This document shows, one piece after another, positions 1-8,833 of a DNA stretch of 64,000 bases; position 1 is the stretch's first letter; every line of letters begins with the position of its first letter. The translations under genes were made by a program, and so were the position numbers. Origin of the DNA: Methylobacterium durans (lineage in GTDB: Bacteria; Pseudomonadota; Alphaproteobacteria; Rhizobiales; Beijerinckiaceae); assembly GCF_003173715.1 (NCBI RefSeq), contig NZ_CP029550.1, positions 6,712,001 to 6,776,000 on the forward strand, given 5' to 3'. The notes beneath the pieces are model-generated. The model saw nothing but the letters and a program-made list of their open reading frames with translations. It was not told the origin of the DNA and made no database searches.

Positions 1-2
1 AC

Positions 3-257
3 TTCGTGCAGCGCCTGCGCGACGAGGCCCACCGCTTCGCGATCGGCACGCACCGGGCCAAGCGCAAGCGCGAGATGGTCAGGAACCCGCTGGACGAGAT
101 CGCCGGCATCGGGCCGACCCGCAAGCGCGCCCTCCTCCATCATTTCGGGACCGTGAAGGCGATCCAGCGGGCGGCCCTCGAGGATCTCGCCAAGACCCCG
201 GGCGTCAACGCCGCCACGGCACGGGCCGTCTACGACTTCTTCCATGCCGGCGCCTGA
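3..257 (+). CDS. uvrC: UvrABC excinuclease subunit C, C-terminal end (partial)
   Basis: The gene enters from before the window; 84 C-terminal residues are visible, beginning [18 protein letters not shown]. UvrC makes the dual incisions in nucleotide excision repair. The visible part has the RDEAHRFAI segment that closes the RNase H-like nuclease domain and then a C-terminal tandem helix-hairpin-helix DNA-binding domain, with IPGIG-like turns at [19 protein letters not shown] and [12 protein letters not shown]. It is followed closely by pgsA on the same strand, an order that recurs in alphaproteobacteria. Identification is firm although the N-terminal GIY-YIG domain lies outside the window. 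Confidence 0.95.
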   Translation, partial: FVQRLRDEAHRFAIGTHRAKRKREMVRNPLDEIAGIGPTRKRALLHHFGTVKAIQRAALEDLAKTPGVNAATARAVYDFFHAGA

Positions 258-330
258 CTCCGTGGGACGGGAAGCCGGGGATGAAACCGGACGGTTGACG
301 CGTTCACCGCCCCGTGATTTCACCGCGCCG

Positions 331-930
331 ATGAACGCCGTCCTCCCCCGACGTCGGTCGCAGGCTTGGACGCTCGCGAACTGCCTGACCTACGGCCGCC
401 TCGCCGCCGTGCCCGTCGTGGTCGGCCTGCTCTTCTGGCCGGACGAGATCGGCGCCCGCTTCGCGGCCTTCGCGGTGTTCGTGCTCGCCGGCATCACCGA
501 CTATCTCGACGGCTACGTCGCCCGCACCTACGCGCAGAGTTCGGCGCTCGGGCGCATGCTCGACCCGATCGCCGACAAGCTTCTCGTCGCCGCCTGCCTG
601 CTGATGCTCGCGGCCGACAACACGATCGCGGGCTGGAGCCTGTGGGCGGCCATCGTGATCCTGTGCCGGGAGGTGCTGGTCTCGGGGCTTCGCGAGTATC
701 TCGCCGAGCTGAAGGTGAGCGTGCCGGTGAGCCGCATCGCCAAGTGGAAGACGACGGTGCAGCTCGTCGCGATCGGCTTCCTCGTGGCGGGTCCGGCCGG
801 CGAGACGGTGCTGCCCGGCACCGAGCGCATCGGCATCGTGCTCCTCTGGGTCGCGGCGGCCCTCACCATCTGGACCGGCTGGGACTACATGAGAGCCGGG
901 ATCAAGCACGTGATCGACGATCCGCGCTGA
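331..930 (+). CDS. pgsA: CDP-diacylglycerol--glycerol-3-phosphate 3-phosphatidyltransferase
   Basis: Inner-membrane enzyme that joins CDP-diacylglycerol and glycerol-3-phosphate to give phosphatidylglycerol phosphate, the committed step to phosphatidylglycerol and cardiolipin. The 199-residue protein has several hydrophobic segments and the complete CDP-alcohol phosphotransferase motif: D60-G61, A64-R65, G74, D78 and D82 in DGYVAR...GRMLDPIAD. I chose the ATG at 331. The frame is open back to an ATG at 244 inside uvrC, but the extra 29 residues are polar and not family-like. It lies between uvrC and moaD and was probably transcribed with them. Confidence 0.93.
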   Translation: MNAVLPRRRSQAWTLANCLTYGRLAAVPVVVGLLFWPDEIGARFAAFAVFVLAGITDYLDGYVARTYAQSSALGRMLDPIADKLLVAACLLMLAADNTIAGWSLWAAIVILCREVLVSGLREYLAELKVSVPVSRIAKWKTTVQLVAIGFLVAGPAGETVLPGTERIGIVLLWVAAALTIWTGWDYMRAGIKHVIDDPR

Positions 931-939
931 GGCCGGAGG

Positions 940-1200
940 ATGTTTTCGGTGAAGCTCATCTATTTCGCCTGGGTGCGCGAGCGCGTCGGCAAGGCCGAGG
1001 AGAGCGTCGACCTGCCGCCCGGCATCGGCACCGTCTCCGACCTGGTGGCGTGGCTGAAGGGCCGGGGCGAGGAATACGCTTACGCCTTCGAGAACGCGGG
1101 CGTGGTGCGCGCCGCGATCGACCGGGTCCACGCCAAGCCCGACGCGCCGATCACGGGCGCGGCGGAGATCGCCTTCTTCCCGCCGATGACCGGGGGATAG
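940..1200 (+). CDS. moaD: Molybdopterin synthase small subunit MoaD
   Basis: Ubiquitin-fold sulfur carrier of 86 residues. After thiocarboxylation of its C-terminal Gly-Gly it supplies sulfur to MoaE to convert cPMP into molybdopterin. The sequence has the KLIYFAWVRE first strand, the family LVAWLKGRG segment and ends PPMTGG, the di-glycine tail needed for activity. It starts 9 bases after pgsA with AGGATG overlapping a Shine-Dalgarno-like GGAGG. The partner moaE, which often follows moaD in related genomes, is not present here; the next gene is convergent. Confidence 0.93.
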   Translation: MFSVKLIYFAWVRERVGKAEESVDLPPGIGTVSDLVAWLKGRGEEYAYAFENAGVVRAAIDRVHAKPDAPITGAAEIAFFPPMTGG

Positions 1201-1215
1201 GGTCAGGCCGCGCCA

Positions 1216-1233
1216 CTCTCCCGAACGGGAGAG
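1216..1233. terminator. Hairpin between convergent moaD and znuA-like gene
   Basis: An 8-base perfect inverted repeat, CTCTCCCG and CGGGAGAG separated by AA, lies in the 40 bases between the two convergent stop codons. The closing pairs next to the loop would have to open. There is no T tract on either side, so a bidirectional terminator is only an inference from position and symmetry. Confidence 0.45.
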
Positions 1234-1240
1234 GCGGGGT

Positions 1241-2197
1241 TCAGCCGCGGCCGAGCGCCGCCGAGAACTCACGCAGGTTGCTGCGCATCATGTCGAGATA
1301 GGTCGGGGCCGGGCCGGAGGGGCCAGACAGGGCGTCCGAATAGACCCGGCCGCCGATCTTCGCGCCGCTCTCGCGGGCGATCTGCTCCATCAGGCGCGGA
1401 TCCGCGATCGTCTCCAGGAAGACGGCCGGCACCTGCTCCTGGCGGATCTGGCGGATGATCCGCGCCACGCTGCGCGGGCTCGCCTCGCTCTCGTTGGCGA
1501 CGCCCTGCGGCGCGATGAAGCGCAGGCCGTAGGCCGCGCCGAAATAGCCGAAGGCGTCGTGGGTGGTGATCACCCGGCGGTGCTCGGGCGGGATCGCGGC
1601 GATGGCGGCGCGCACCTCGCCGTCGAGGGCGTCGAGCTTCGCAAGATACGCGGCGGCGTTGCGCGAGAAATCCTCCGCGTGGGCCGGATCGACCTTCGCG
1701 AGGCCGTCGCGGATGTTGGCGACGTAGACCTTGGCGTTGGCGATGCTCTGCCAGGCATGGGGATCGGCATGCGGGGCGGCCCCCGCTTCCGCCTCGCCCG
1801 CATGCGCGTGGCCGTGATCGCCCGCGTGGTCGTGCGGGGTCGCGATGGTCCGGACGCCGTTTGCCGCGACGATCACGGGCGCCTTCGCGCCGGAGGCCCG
1901 GATCAGCCGGTCGAGCCAGCCCTCGAAGCCGAGCCCGTTCACGAAGACGATCTCGGCCCTGGACAGGATCCGGCCGTCGCCCGGAGCCGGGCTGTAGCCG
2001 TGGGCGTCCGCGTCCGGCCCGACCAGGGTCGCGACCTCGACGCGCTCGCCGCCCACCTGCCGCACGAGATCGCCGAGGATCGAGAAGGTCGCGACGGCGC
2101 GCAGGCGCTCGGCCGCCTCCGCCCGTCCCGCCAGCCCCAGCACGGCCAGCGCGAGCGCGAGCCCCGCCCCGAAATGCCGCGCGCCGTATCCCCGCAT
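1241..2197 (-). CDS. znuA: Zinc ABC transporter substrate-binding protein (ZnuA-like)
   Basis: Periplasmic metal-binding protein of the cluster A-I family, 318 residues. It starts with a signal peptide (MRGYGARHF then a hydrophobic run ending GRAEAAE). Metal ligands are provided by YSPAPGD-type and DPHAWQ segments, TTHDAFGYF and the late ETIADP segment. Between residues about 117 and 142 lies a His/Asp/Glu-rich loop (HDHAGDHGHAHAGEAEAG), the hallmark of zinc rather than manganese members. The ATG at 2197 was preferred over an upstream in-frame start because it places the signal peptide at the N terminus and leaves the Zur-like operator upstream. The permease and ATPase genes (znuB, znuC) are not adjacent, so they must be elsewhere. 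Confidence 0.88.
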   Translation of the reverse strand: MRGYGARHFGAGLALALAVLGLAGRAEAAERLRAVATFSILGDLVRQVGGERVEVATLVGPDADAHGYSPAPGDGRILSRAEIVFVNGLGFEGWLDRLIRASGAKAPVIVAANGVRTIATPHDHAGDHGHAHAGEAEAGAAPHADPHAWQSIANAKVYVANIRDGLAKVDPAHAEDFSRNAAAYLAKLDALDGEVRAAIAAIPPEHRRVITTHDAFGYFGAAYGLRFIAPQGVANESEASPRSVARIIRQIRQEQVPAVFLETIADPRLMEQIARESGAKIGGRVYSDALSGPSGPAPTYLDMMRSNLREFSAALGRG

Positions 2198-2229
2198 CGT
2201 CCCGCTCCCGCTCGTCCCGCCGCGGAAAT

Positions 2230-2248
2230 AATGTAATAGTGTTACATT
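2230..2248. promoter_or_regulatory. Zur-type operator upstream of znuA-like gene
   Basis: A 19-base imperfect palindrome, AATGTAATAGTGTTACATT, sits 32 bases upstream of the znuA start. The outer seven bases of each arm (AATGTAA/TTACATT) match perfectly. It stands out as AT-rich in a G+C-rich region and resembles the AATGTAAT...ATTACATT zinc uptake regulator sites described for alphaproteobacteria. Repression of zinc uptake when zinc is plentiful is inferred. Confidence 0.72.
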
Positions 2249-2426
2249 GCCAACCCTGGCGGCCGCGCTGCCGGGCACGGGCCATGGCCGAACATGACGA
2301 AGCTTTCATGCGCGCGACAGGGTGCGGCCATTCGACCTTGGCCATTCTGGGCCCCGCGTCCCGCGTCGCGATCCGGCGGCGCGGGCCCGCGAGGAGGCCC
2401 CGCAGGTGTTTCCCAAGGAGAGAGCC

Positions 2427-2921
2427 ATGCGCAGATTCGTGACCGTCGGCTTGATTCTCGTCGGCCTCGGCGTCGTCGGCGGTGCCGTCGCCAAGGACGA
2501 CCCGTTCTCCCGCCCGCCCGGGCGCTGGAATGCCTTCTCGCCGGAGGACCGCGAGGCCTTCGCGGATGCCCGCATCGCCGCGCTCCACGCCGGGCTGCGC
2601 CTCAAGCCCGAGCAGGAGACCTTGTGGCCGCCGGTCGAGGCGGCGATCCGCGACCTCGCGCGCCTGCGCCGCGAGCAGCGCGCGGCCCGGGCCGAGCGCG
2701 GCCGCATGGTCGATGATGCGCCGGCCGCGATCCGCGCCATGGCGGAGGCCGCCACCGCCCGCGGCGAGGCGCTCCGCAAGCTCGCCGACGCCTCGACGCC
2801 CCTCTACGCTACCCTCGACCAGGACCAGAAGCGGCGCGCCCTCGTGCTGGCCCGGCCGATGCGCGGCGAGGGCCACGGCGGCTGGCGCCGGCATCATCGG
2901 GGCCCCGGCGAGGAGCGCTGA
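2427..2921 (+). CDS. Spy/CpxP-like periplasmic protein (LTXXQ family)
   Basis: A 164-residue secreted protein. An N-terminal signal segment (MRRFVTVGLILVGLGVVGGAVA) precedes a highly charged helical domain. Two LTXXQ-like turns are visible, LKPEQETLWPPV and YATLDQDQKRRAL, as in the Spy/CpxP chaperone and metal-sensing adaptor family. Start choice is supported by AAGGAGAG just upstream of the ATG at 2427. The gene stands alone between znuA (divergent) and an ABC exporter; the C terminus is His/Arg-rich (HGGWRRHHRGPG). A role in envelope stress or metal binding is inferred from the family only. Confidence 0.7.
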   Translation: MRRFVTVGLILVGLGVVGGAVAKDDPFSRPPGRWNAFSPEDREAFADARIAALHAGLRLKPEQETLWPPVEAAIRDLARLRREQRAARAERGRMVDDAPAAIRAMAEAATARGEALRKLADASTPLYATLDQDQKRRALVLARPMRGEGHGGWRRHHRGPGEER

Positions 2922-3038
2922 CCCGTCGCCCCCGAATCGTCGGGGAGCGGCCGCGCTTGATCCGCGGCGGCGGCGGCGGCAAACACCGCCCGAGCCGCCG
3001 CGGGGACATCGAGGGTCCCGCGGCGCCAGGAAGACAGA

Positions 3039-4832
3039 ATGGCGCGCCGCCCCCGCTTGAAGACCGACACGCTCCCGCTGATCTGGCGGGTCTGGCGCGA
3101 GTGGCTCTCGCCCCACCGGGGCACGCTCGCCGTCGTGCTGGTGCTGATCGCTCTCGTCGGCGCCGCGACGGGCCTCTACCCGATGCTGATCAAGAGCGCC
3201 TTCGACGCCTTCGACAACAAGGACATCGGGGCCCTGGCCTACGGGCCGCTCATCGTCATCGCCGTCACCTCGGTGCGGGGCTTCGCCCTGTTCGGCCAGA
3301 CGGTGCTGACGAACCGGGTCGTGACCCGGGTCGAGGCGGACATGCAGGCGGCGCTCTACGGGCACCTGATCGAGTCCGACCTCGCCCAGCTCGCCCGCGA
3401 GAGCCCGGCCGCCTTCACCCAGCGCTTCACCACCGACTTCGCCTTCATCAAGGAGGCGCTGACGCGCATCTCGACGGTGCTGCTGCGGGACGTCGCCATG
3501 CTGATCGGCCTCGTCGCGGCGCTGATCTGGATGGACCCGCTCCTGACCCTCATCGCCGCCGTGACGGTGCCGTTCGTGGCGGGGCCGATCGGCCGGATCG
3601 GCAAGAAGCTTCGCCGGGTCTCGACGACGACGCAGGAGCAGATGGGCGCCACCGCGAGCCTCATCAGCGAGAGCCTCGCCGGCGCCCGCGTCGCCAAGAC
3701 CTACGCGCTGGAGGGCTACCTGAAGGGCCGCGCCGCGGAGGCGCTGGAGAACGTGCGCCGCCTCAAGATGAAGACGGCGAATGCCCGCGGCCGGCTCGAC
3801 CCGCTTCTGGAGGTCGGCGGAGGCGTCGCGGTCGCGGCCGTCCTGATGCTCGTCGGGCAGCGGGTGATGTCGGGCGAGCGCACGGTCGGCGACTTCACGG
3901 GCTACACGGCGGCCCTGCTTCTCGCCGCCCAGCCGGCGCGGGCGCTCGGCACCCTCAACGCGATCCTGCAGGAGGCGGCCGCGGCGCTCCAGCGCTACTT
4001 CGCCCTGATGGACGAGGCGCCCCGCATCCGAGAGGCGCCGGGCGCGACGCCGCTGGCGGCGGGGCCCGGCGAGATCCGGTTCGAGGCGGTGCGGTTCCGC
4101 TACCGCGAGGACGTGCCGGCGCTCGAAGGGATCGACCTCACGGTGCCGGCGGGCCGCACCACGGCGCTGGTCGGGCGCTCGGGCTCCGGCAAGTCCTCGC
4201 TCCTCAACCTCGTGCCGCGCCTCTACGACGTGACCGGCGGGCGCGTGACGATCGACGGGCAGGACGTGCGCGCCGTCACGATCCCGTCCCTGCGGGCGGC
4301 GGTCGCGGTCGTCTCCCAGGAGGTCGTCCTGTTCGACGATACCATCGCGGCCAATATCGGCTTCGGCCGCCCGGGTGCGACCGAGGCCGAGATCGAGGCC
4401 GCCGCGCGGGCGGCCGCCGCCCACGACTTCATCGTCCGCCTCCCCGAAGGCTACGGCTTCCGCGTCGGCCCCGCCGGAGGCCGCCTCTCGGGGGGCGAAC
4501 GCCAGCGCATCTCGCTCGCCCGCGCCTTCCTCAAGGACGCCCCGATCCTGCTCCTCGACGAGGCGACCTCGGCCCTCGATTCCGAGTCCGAGCGGCTCGT
4601 GCAGGGGGCGCTGGAGCGGCTGATGCGGGGCCGCACCACCCTCGTCATCGCCCACCGCCTCTCGACCGTGCGGGAGGCGGACCAGATCGTGGTGATGGAG
4701 GCCGGCCGCGTCGTCGAGACGGGGACCCACGCCGCGCTGATGGCCGGGGCGGGCACCTACGCCCGCCTCCACCGGCTTCAGCTCTCGGACGGCGAGCCGG
4801 CCCACACCGAGTCGTTACCGGCCGTTCCCTGA
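3039..4832 (+). CDS. ABC transporter, fused permease-ATPase (MsbA-type exporter)
   Basis: A 597-residue half-transporter of the exporter type. An N-terminal six-helix membrane domain (residues about 25-310) is followed by a nucleotide-binding domain with Walker A GRSGSGKSS (near 379), signature LSGGERQR (near 483), Walker B ILLLDEATSALD and the H-loop IAHRLST. It would act as a homodimer in the inner membrane. MsbA-like members flip lipid A or other lipids, but substrate cannot be read from the sequence. It is followed 54 bases later by galM; a functional link is not evident. Confidence 0.85.
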   Translation: MARRPRLKTDTLPLIWRVWREWLSPHRGTLAVVLVLIALVGAATGLYPMLIKSAFDAFDNKDIGALAYGPLIVIAVTSVRGFALFGQTVLTNRVVTRVEADMQAALYGHLIESDLAQLARESPAAFTQRFTTDFAFIKEALTRISTVLLRDVAMLIGLVAALIWMDPLLTLIAAVTVPFVAGPIGRIGKKLRRVSTTTQEQMGATASLISESLAGARVAKTYALEGYLKGRAAEALENVRRLKMKTANARGRLDPLLEVGGGVAVAAVLMLVGQRVMSGERTVGDFTGYTAALLLAAQPARALGTLNAILQEAAAALQRYFALMDEAPRIREAPGATPLAAGPGEIRFEAVRFRYREDVPALEGIDLTVPAGRTTALVGRSGSGKSSLLNLVPRLYDVTGGRVTIDGQDVRAVTIPSLRAAVAVVSQEVVLFDDTIAANIGFGRPGATEAEIEAAARAAAAHDFIVRLPEGYGFRVGPAGGRLSGGERQRISLARAFLKDAPILLLDEATSALDSESERLVQGALERLMRGRTTLVIAHRLSTVREADQIVVMEAGRVVETGTHAALMAGAGTYARLHRLQLSDGEPAHTESLPAVP

Positions 4833-4886
4833 GCGGGGATCGGGCGGGATGCTATATGCCGGCCCTCATCCGAGGAGGCTCCGGCG

Positions 4887-5927
4887 ATGGCAGGCGAACC
4901 CTTCGGCCGCACCCGCGACGGGCGCGGCGTCACCCGCTACGCCCTCGCCCGCGGGCGGCTCCAGGCCGAGATCATCGATTACGGCGGCATCCTTACCCGG
5001 CTCGACGTGCCGGACCGGGCGGGCCGGCCCGCCAACGTGGTGCTCGGCTTCTCGGACTTCGCCGATTACGAGGCCCGCAATCCGCATTTCGGGGCGCTGA
5101 CGGGCCGCTACGCCAACCGCATCGCGGGGGGAGCTTTCAGCCTCGACGGGCAGGAATACCGCCTGCCGGTCAATGACGGCCCGAACACGCTCCACGGCGG
5201 CCCGAACGGGTTCGACAAGCGGGTCTGGCGAGTGGCGGCAGCCGAGCCCGCCCGCCTCGTCCTGCATTACCGCTCCTGCGACGGCGAGGAGGGATTCCCC
5301 GGCAACCTCGACGTGAGCGTCACCTACGCGCTGACCGGGGACGATGCGCTGCGGATCGACTACGCCGCCTGGACCGACCGGCCGACGGTCGTGAACCTGA
5401 CGAACCACAGCTACTTCAACCTCGCGGGCGAGGGCTCGGGCGACGCGCTCGGCCACGTCGTCGCGATCGCGGCGGATTCCTACACGCCGACCGACGCCTC
5501 GCAGATCCCGACCGGAGAGATCGCGCCCGTCGCCGGTACGCCTTTCGACTTCCGGGAGCCGGCGGCGCTCGGGTCGCGCATCCGGGAGGCGGTGCCGCAA
5601 TTGGCATTTGCCAAGGGCTACGACCACAATTTCGTGCTGCGCGGCGGCCGCACGCGCCTGCGCCCCGTCGCGACCTGCCTCGACCCGGGCAGTGGCCGGC
5701 GCCTGGAGGTTTCGACCACGGAGCCGGGATTGCAGCTCTACACGGCCAACAACCTCGACGGGACGCTCGCCGGCCCGAGCCGGCGCCTCTACCGCTCGGG
5801 CGACGCGGTCTGCTTCGAGACGCAAGGGTTCCCCGACGCCCCGAACCGGCCGGACTTCCCCTCCTCCGTGCTGCGGCCCGGCACCCGCTTCACCGCGACG
5901 ACGCAGTACCGGTTCGACATCGGGTGA
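4887..5927 (+). CDS. galM: Aldose 1-epimerase (galactose mutarotase)
   Basis: Cytoplasmic mutarotase that interconverts alpha and beta anomers of hexoses such as galactose or glucose. The 346-residue protein has the family landmarks GRYANRIAGG, NTLHGGPNGFDKRVW, the catalytic NLTNHSYFNLAG histidine segment and the late YTANNLDG and ETQGFPDAPN segments. A Shine-Dalgarno GAGGAGGC-like tract precedes the ATG. No other galactose or sugar catabolic genes flank it, so it is probably a stand-alone housekeeping mutarotase. Confidence 0.92.
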   Translation: MAGEPFGRTRDGRGVTRYALARGRLQAEIIDYGGILTRLDVPDRAGRPANVVLGFSDFADYEARNPHFGALTGRYANRIAGGAFSLDGQEYRLPVNDGPNTLHGGPNGFDKRVWRVAAAEPARLVLHYRSCDGEEGFPGNLDVSVTYALTGDDALRIDYAAWTDRPTVVNLTNHSYFNLAGEGSGDALGHVVAIAADSYTPTDASQIPTGEIAPVAGTPFDFREPAALGSRIREAVPQLAFAKGYDHNFVLRGGRTRLRPVATCLDPGSGRRLEVSTTEPGLQLYTANNLDGTLAGPSRRLYRSGDAVCFETQGFPDAPNRPDFPSSVLRPGTRFTATTQYRFDIG

Positions 5928-5982
5928 GGGGGCGGAGCGATGATCGCGATCTACGTCCGCACGTCCGAAACGTGATCGCGCG

Positions 5983-8646
5983 TCACATCCCCTGCCCCTC
6001 GGTCTCGACCAGGATCTCGCGCTTGCCGGCGTGGTTGGCCGGGCCGACGATCCCGTCGATCTCCATCTTCTCCATCAGCGAGGCGGCGCGGTTGTAGCCG
6101 ATCTGGAGACGGCGCTGGATGTAGCTGGTCGACGCCTTCTTGTCCCGCAGCACCACCTGCACCGCCTGCTCGTAGAGGTCGCCGCCGGCCTCGCCGAAGG
6201 AGCCCTGGTCGAACACGGCGCCGTCCATCTCGATCTCGGCGGCAGCGCCCTTGGCCCCCTTGGCCCCCTCCTCCGACGCGTCGTCGGCGGTGACGGCGTC
6301 GAGGTAGGCGGGCCGGCCCTGGCGCTTCAGATGCGCCACCACGCTCTCCACCTCCGAGTCCGAGCAGAACGGCCCGTGCACCCGCGTCGTGCGCCCGCCG
6401 CCGGCCATGAACAGCATGTCGCCCTGACCCAGCAGCTGCTCGGCGCCCATCTCGCCCAGGATCGTGCGCGAGTCGATCTTGCTCGTCACCTGGAAGGAGA
6501 TCCGGGTCGGGAAGTTCGCCTTGATCGTGCCCGTGATCACGTCCACGCTCGGACGTTGCGTGGCCATGATCAGGTGGATGCCCGCCGCCCGCGCCATCTG
6601 GGCGAGCCGCTGGATCGCGCCCTCGATCTCCTTGCCCGCCACCATCATCAGGTCGGCCATCTCGTCGACCACGATCACGATGTAGGGCAGCGCCGACAGG
6701 TCCATCTCCTCCTGCTCGTACACCGCCTCGCCCGTCTCCCGGTCGAAGCCCGTCTGCACGGTGCGGGTCAGGATCTCGCCGCGGGCCCGCGCCTCGTCGA
6801 GCCGGGCATTGAACCCGTCGATGTTGCGCACGCCGATCTTGGACATCTTCTTGTAGCGCTCCTCCATCTCGCGCACGGCCCATTTGAGGGCGATGACCGC
6901 CTTCTTCGGGTCGATGACGACGGGGGAGAGCAGGTGCGGGATGCCGTCGTAGACGGACAGTTCCAGCATCTTCGGGTCGACCATGATCAGGCGGCACTCC
7001 TCGGGCTTGAGCCGGTAGAGCAGGCTGAGGATCATGGTGTTGATGGCCACCGACTTGCCCGAGCCGGTGGTGCCGGCGACCAAGAGGTGGGGCATGCGGG
7101 CGAGGTCCGCGATGATCGGCTCGCCGCCGATGTTCTTGCCCAGGCACAGGGCGAGCTTGTGTTTCGTCTCGGCGAAATCCGCGGAGGCGAGCAGCTCGCG
7201 CAGGTAGACCGTCTCGCGCTTGGCGTTCGGCAACTCGATGCCGATGGCGTTGCGGCCGGGCACCACCGCGACGCGGGCGGAGACGGCCGACATCGAGCGG
7301 GCGATGTCGTCGGCGAGCGAGATCACGCGGCTCGACTTGGTGCCGGGGGCGGGCTCGAGTTCGTAGAGGGTGACGACGGGGCCCGGCCGCACGGCCAGGA
7401 TGTCGCCACGCACCCCGAAATCACTGAGCGTGGCTTCGAGCAGCGTGGCGTTCTGCTCCAGCGCGTCGGCCGAGACGAGGCTCGCCGGCGAGGGCCCGCG
7501 CGGCTCGGCGAGGAGTTCGAGGGCGGGGTGGTCGTAATCCTCCGGGTCCATCGCCGGCGGCGGGGGCGGTCGCCGGGCCGGAACCGGGGCCGCGACGGGC
7601 GCCGACACGCGCGAGCGCTGGGGCTCCTCCGGCGCGACGGCGGCGCGCGCCGCCGGCCGGTCGTCGGCCTCCTCGTCGAGATCGTCGTGCAGGGGCTCGC
7701 TCGGCGGCGCGGGACGCCTTGCCGGGCGCGGCTCGTCGTCGAAGACGGGCTCGCGCCGGGCGGCCGGGGGAGCCGCGGGCGCGTGGGCGGCCCAGGGGGC
7801 CTCCTCCGCCTCGAAGGCGCGGCGGGCGGCGAGGTTCGGCGAGGCGCCCGCGTAGGCGAGCCCGTCCGCGGCTTCCCGCCCGTTCCGCCAGGCGTCGAGG
7901 CGGGCGCCCAGCGCCGCCCGGCCCTGCATGACGGCCTGCGCCACGGCGCCGAGGGAGACGATGCCGAGGCTCGGCTCGTCCGTGTCGTGGCGCATGTCCG
8001 CTCGGCCGGGGAGCGCGCGGCGGGCGGGCTCGCGGGCGGCCATGTAGGGAAGTGCGTCCTCGTCGTCCTCGTCGGCACTGCCACCGGCCCGGCAGGCGCC
8101 CGTGAGGCTGAGGATGGCGATGCCCGCGTAGACGAAGCCGACCAGGGCCGCACCGGGACCGGAGATCGCGCCGACGATGGTGCGCGCGGCCGACATCAGC
8201 GCATCGCCCGTGACGCCGCCGAGGCCCGTCGGCAGTGGCCAGCGGGCAGTGGGCGGCAGGGCGCTCGCCATTGCGCTCGCCGCGCAGAAGCCGATGATCC
8301 AGAGAGCGATGCGCAGCCCGCCCTTCGGCAGGTCGCGGCTGCGCATCAGCCGCAGGCCCCAGAGGGCCGGCGGCAGCGCGAAGGCGAGCGCCCCGAGGCC
8401 GAGGAGCTGCATGGCGAGGTCCGAGACGACGGCACCGGGCGCCCCCAGCACGTTGTGAGCCCGCTCGTCGGTGGCGTGGTTCAGGCTCGGATCGTCGATC
8501 GACCACGTGGCCAGTGCCACAGTGAGGGCGATGGCCGCCCCGAACAGCAGGAAGCCTCCGAGCTCCGTCATCCGCCGGGCCAGGAACGGCCGAAGCGTGT
8601 CGACGAAGGTGTCGTAGGGCGATGCGGAGCGGCGAAGCGAGCGCAT
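5983..8646 (-). CDS. ftsK: DNA translocase FtsK
   Basis: Septal DNA pump that clears the chromosome dimer-resolution region during division. The 887-residue protein has an N-terminal domain with about four membrane helices (residues 25-190), a Pro/Arg-rich linker (about 230-380), and the RecA-like motor with Walker [15 protein letters not shown] (near 525) and Walker [15 protein letters not shown] (near 655). The C-terminal winged-helix gamma domain ([25 protein letters not shown]) recognises KOPS sequences. The linker is shorter than in Escherichia coli FtsK, as is usual outside Enterobacteria. A perfect CtrA-type site lies about 50 bases upstream. Confidence 0.95.
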   Translation of the reverse strand: MRSLRRSASPYDTFVDTLRPFLARRMTELGGFLLFGAAIALTVALATWSIDDPSLNHATDERAHNVLGAPGAVVSDLAMQLLGLGALAFALPPALWGLRLMRSRDLPKGGLRIALWIIGFCAASAMASALPPTARWPLPTGLGGVTGDALMSAARTIVGAISGPGAALVGFVYAGIAILSLTGACRAGGSADEDDEDALPYMAAREPARRALPGRADMRHDTDEPSLGIVSLGAVAQAVMQGRAALGARLDAWRNGREAADGLAYAGASPNLAARRAFEAEEAPWAAHAPAAPPAARREPVFDDEPRPARRPAPPSEPLHDDLDEEADDRPAARAAVAPEEPQRSRVSAPVAAPVPARRPPPPPAMDPEDYDHPALELLAEPRGPSPASLVSADALEQNATLLEATLSDFGVRGDILAVRPGPVVTLYELEPAPGTKSSRVISLADDIARSMSAVSARVAVVPGRNAIGIELPNAKRETVYLRELLASADFAETKHKLALCLGKNIGGEPIIADLARMPHLLVAGTTGSGKSVAINTMILSLLYRLKPEECRLIMVDPKMLELSVYDGIPHLLSPVVIDPKKAVIALKWAVREMEERYKKMSKIGVRNIDGFNARLDEARARGEILTRTVQTGFDRETGEAVYEQEEMDLSALPYIVIVVDEMADLMMVAGKEIEGAIQRLAQMARAAGIHLIMATQRPSVDVITGTIKANFPTRISFQVTSKIDSRTILGEMGAEQLLGQGDMLFMAGGGRTTRVHGPFCSDSEVESVVAHLKRQGRPAYLDAVTADDASEEGAKGAKGAAAEIEMDGAVFDQGSFGEAGGDLYEQAVQVVLRDKKASTSYIQRRLQIGYNRAASLMEKMEIDGIVGPANHAGKREILVETEGQGM

Positions 8647-8697
8647 GCGGGACCGGGCACAGAGAGGGAACGCTGCCCCGACGCTACGGCCATTCCG

Positions 8698-8712
8698 TTA
8701 ACGGCCATTTAA
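8698..8712. promoter_or_regulatory. Perfect CtrA-type box between ftsK and mtnA
   Basis: The 15 bases read TTAACGGCCATTTAA, an exact TTAA-N7-TTAA match to the binding site of the alphaproteobacterial cell-cycle regulator CtrA. It lies 52 bases upstream of the ftsK start codon and 122 bases upstream of mtnA, so ftsK is the likelier target. TTAA is rare in this G+C-rich sequence. Confidence 0.7.
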
Positions 8713-8833
8713 GGTTGAAGAAGCCTGACCATGTGCCGGTTCAAGGGCTTATGCCGGTTCCTCCGGCGTCCGGCCCCGCCACCGTCCTCCGGGACGGGTG
8801 CATTCGCGCGCCGGATATGCGAGACCGTGGCCC

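Noticed and set aside
1269..4805. Very long open frame on the minus strand across the ABC exporter and Spy-like genes
   Set aside because: Arg/Gly/Ala-rich shadow of G+C-rich genes with no family motif; the plus-strand genes are clearly real.
2957..5176. Long plus-strand frame out of phase with the ABC exporter and galM
   Set aside because: Low-complexity Arg/Gly/Pro translation, an antiphase shadow.
5940..5975. Eleven-codon frame starting MIAIYVRTSET, like the start of a serine recombinase
   Set aside because: Ends at once in TGA and no downstream resolvase sequence is visible; too short to support a remnant.
6031..8712. Long plus-strand frame opposite ftsK
   Set aside because: Mirror of the ftsK codon bias; ftsK has all motifs on the other strand.
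8713..8833. SAM or SAH riboswitch before mtnA
   Set aside because: No fitting helices or conserved core seen in the 120 bases upstream.
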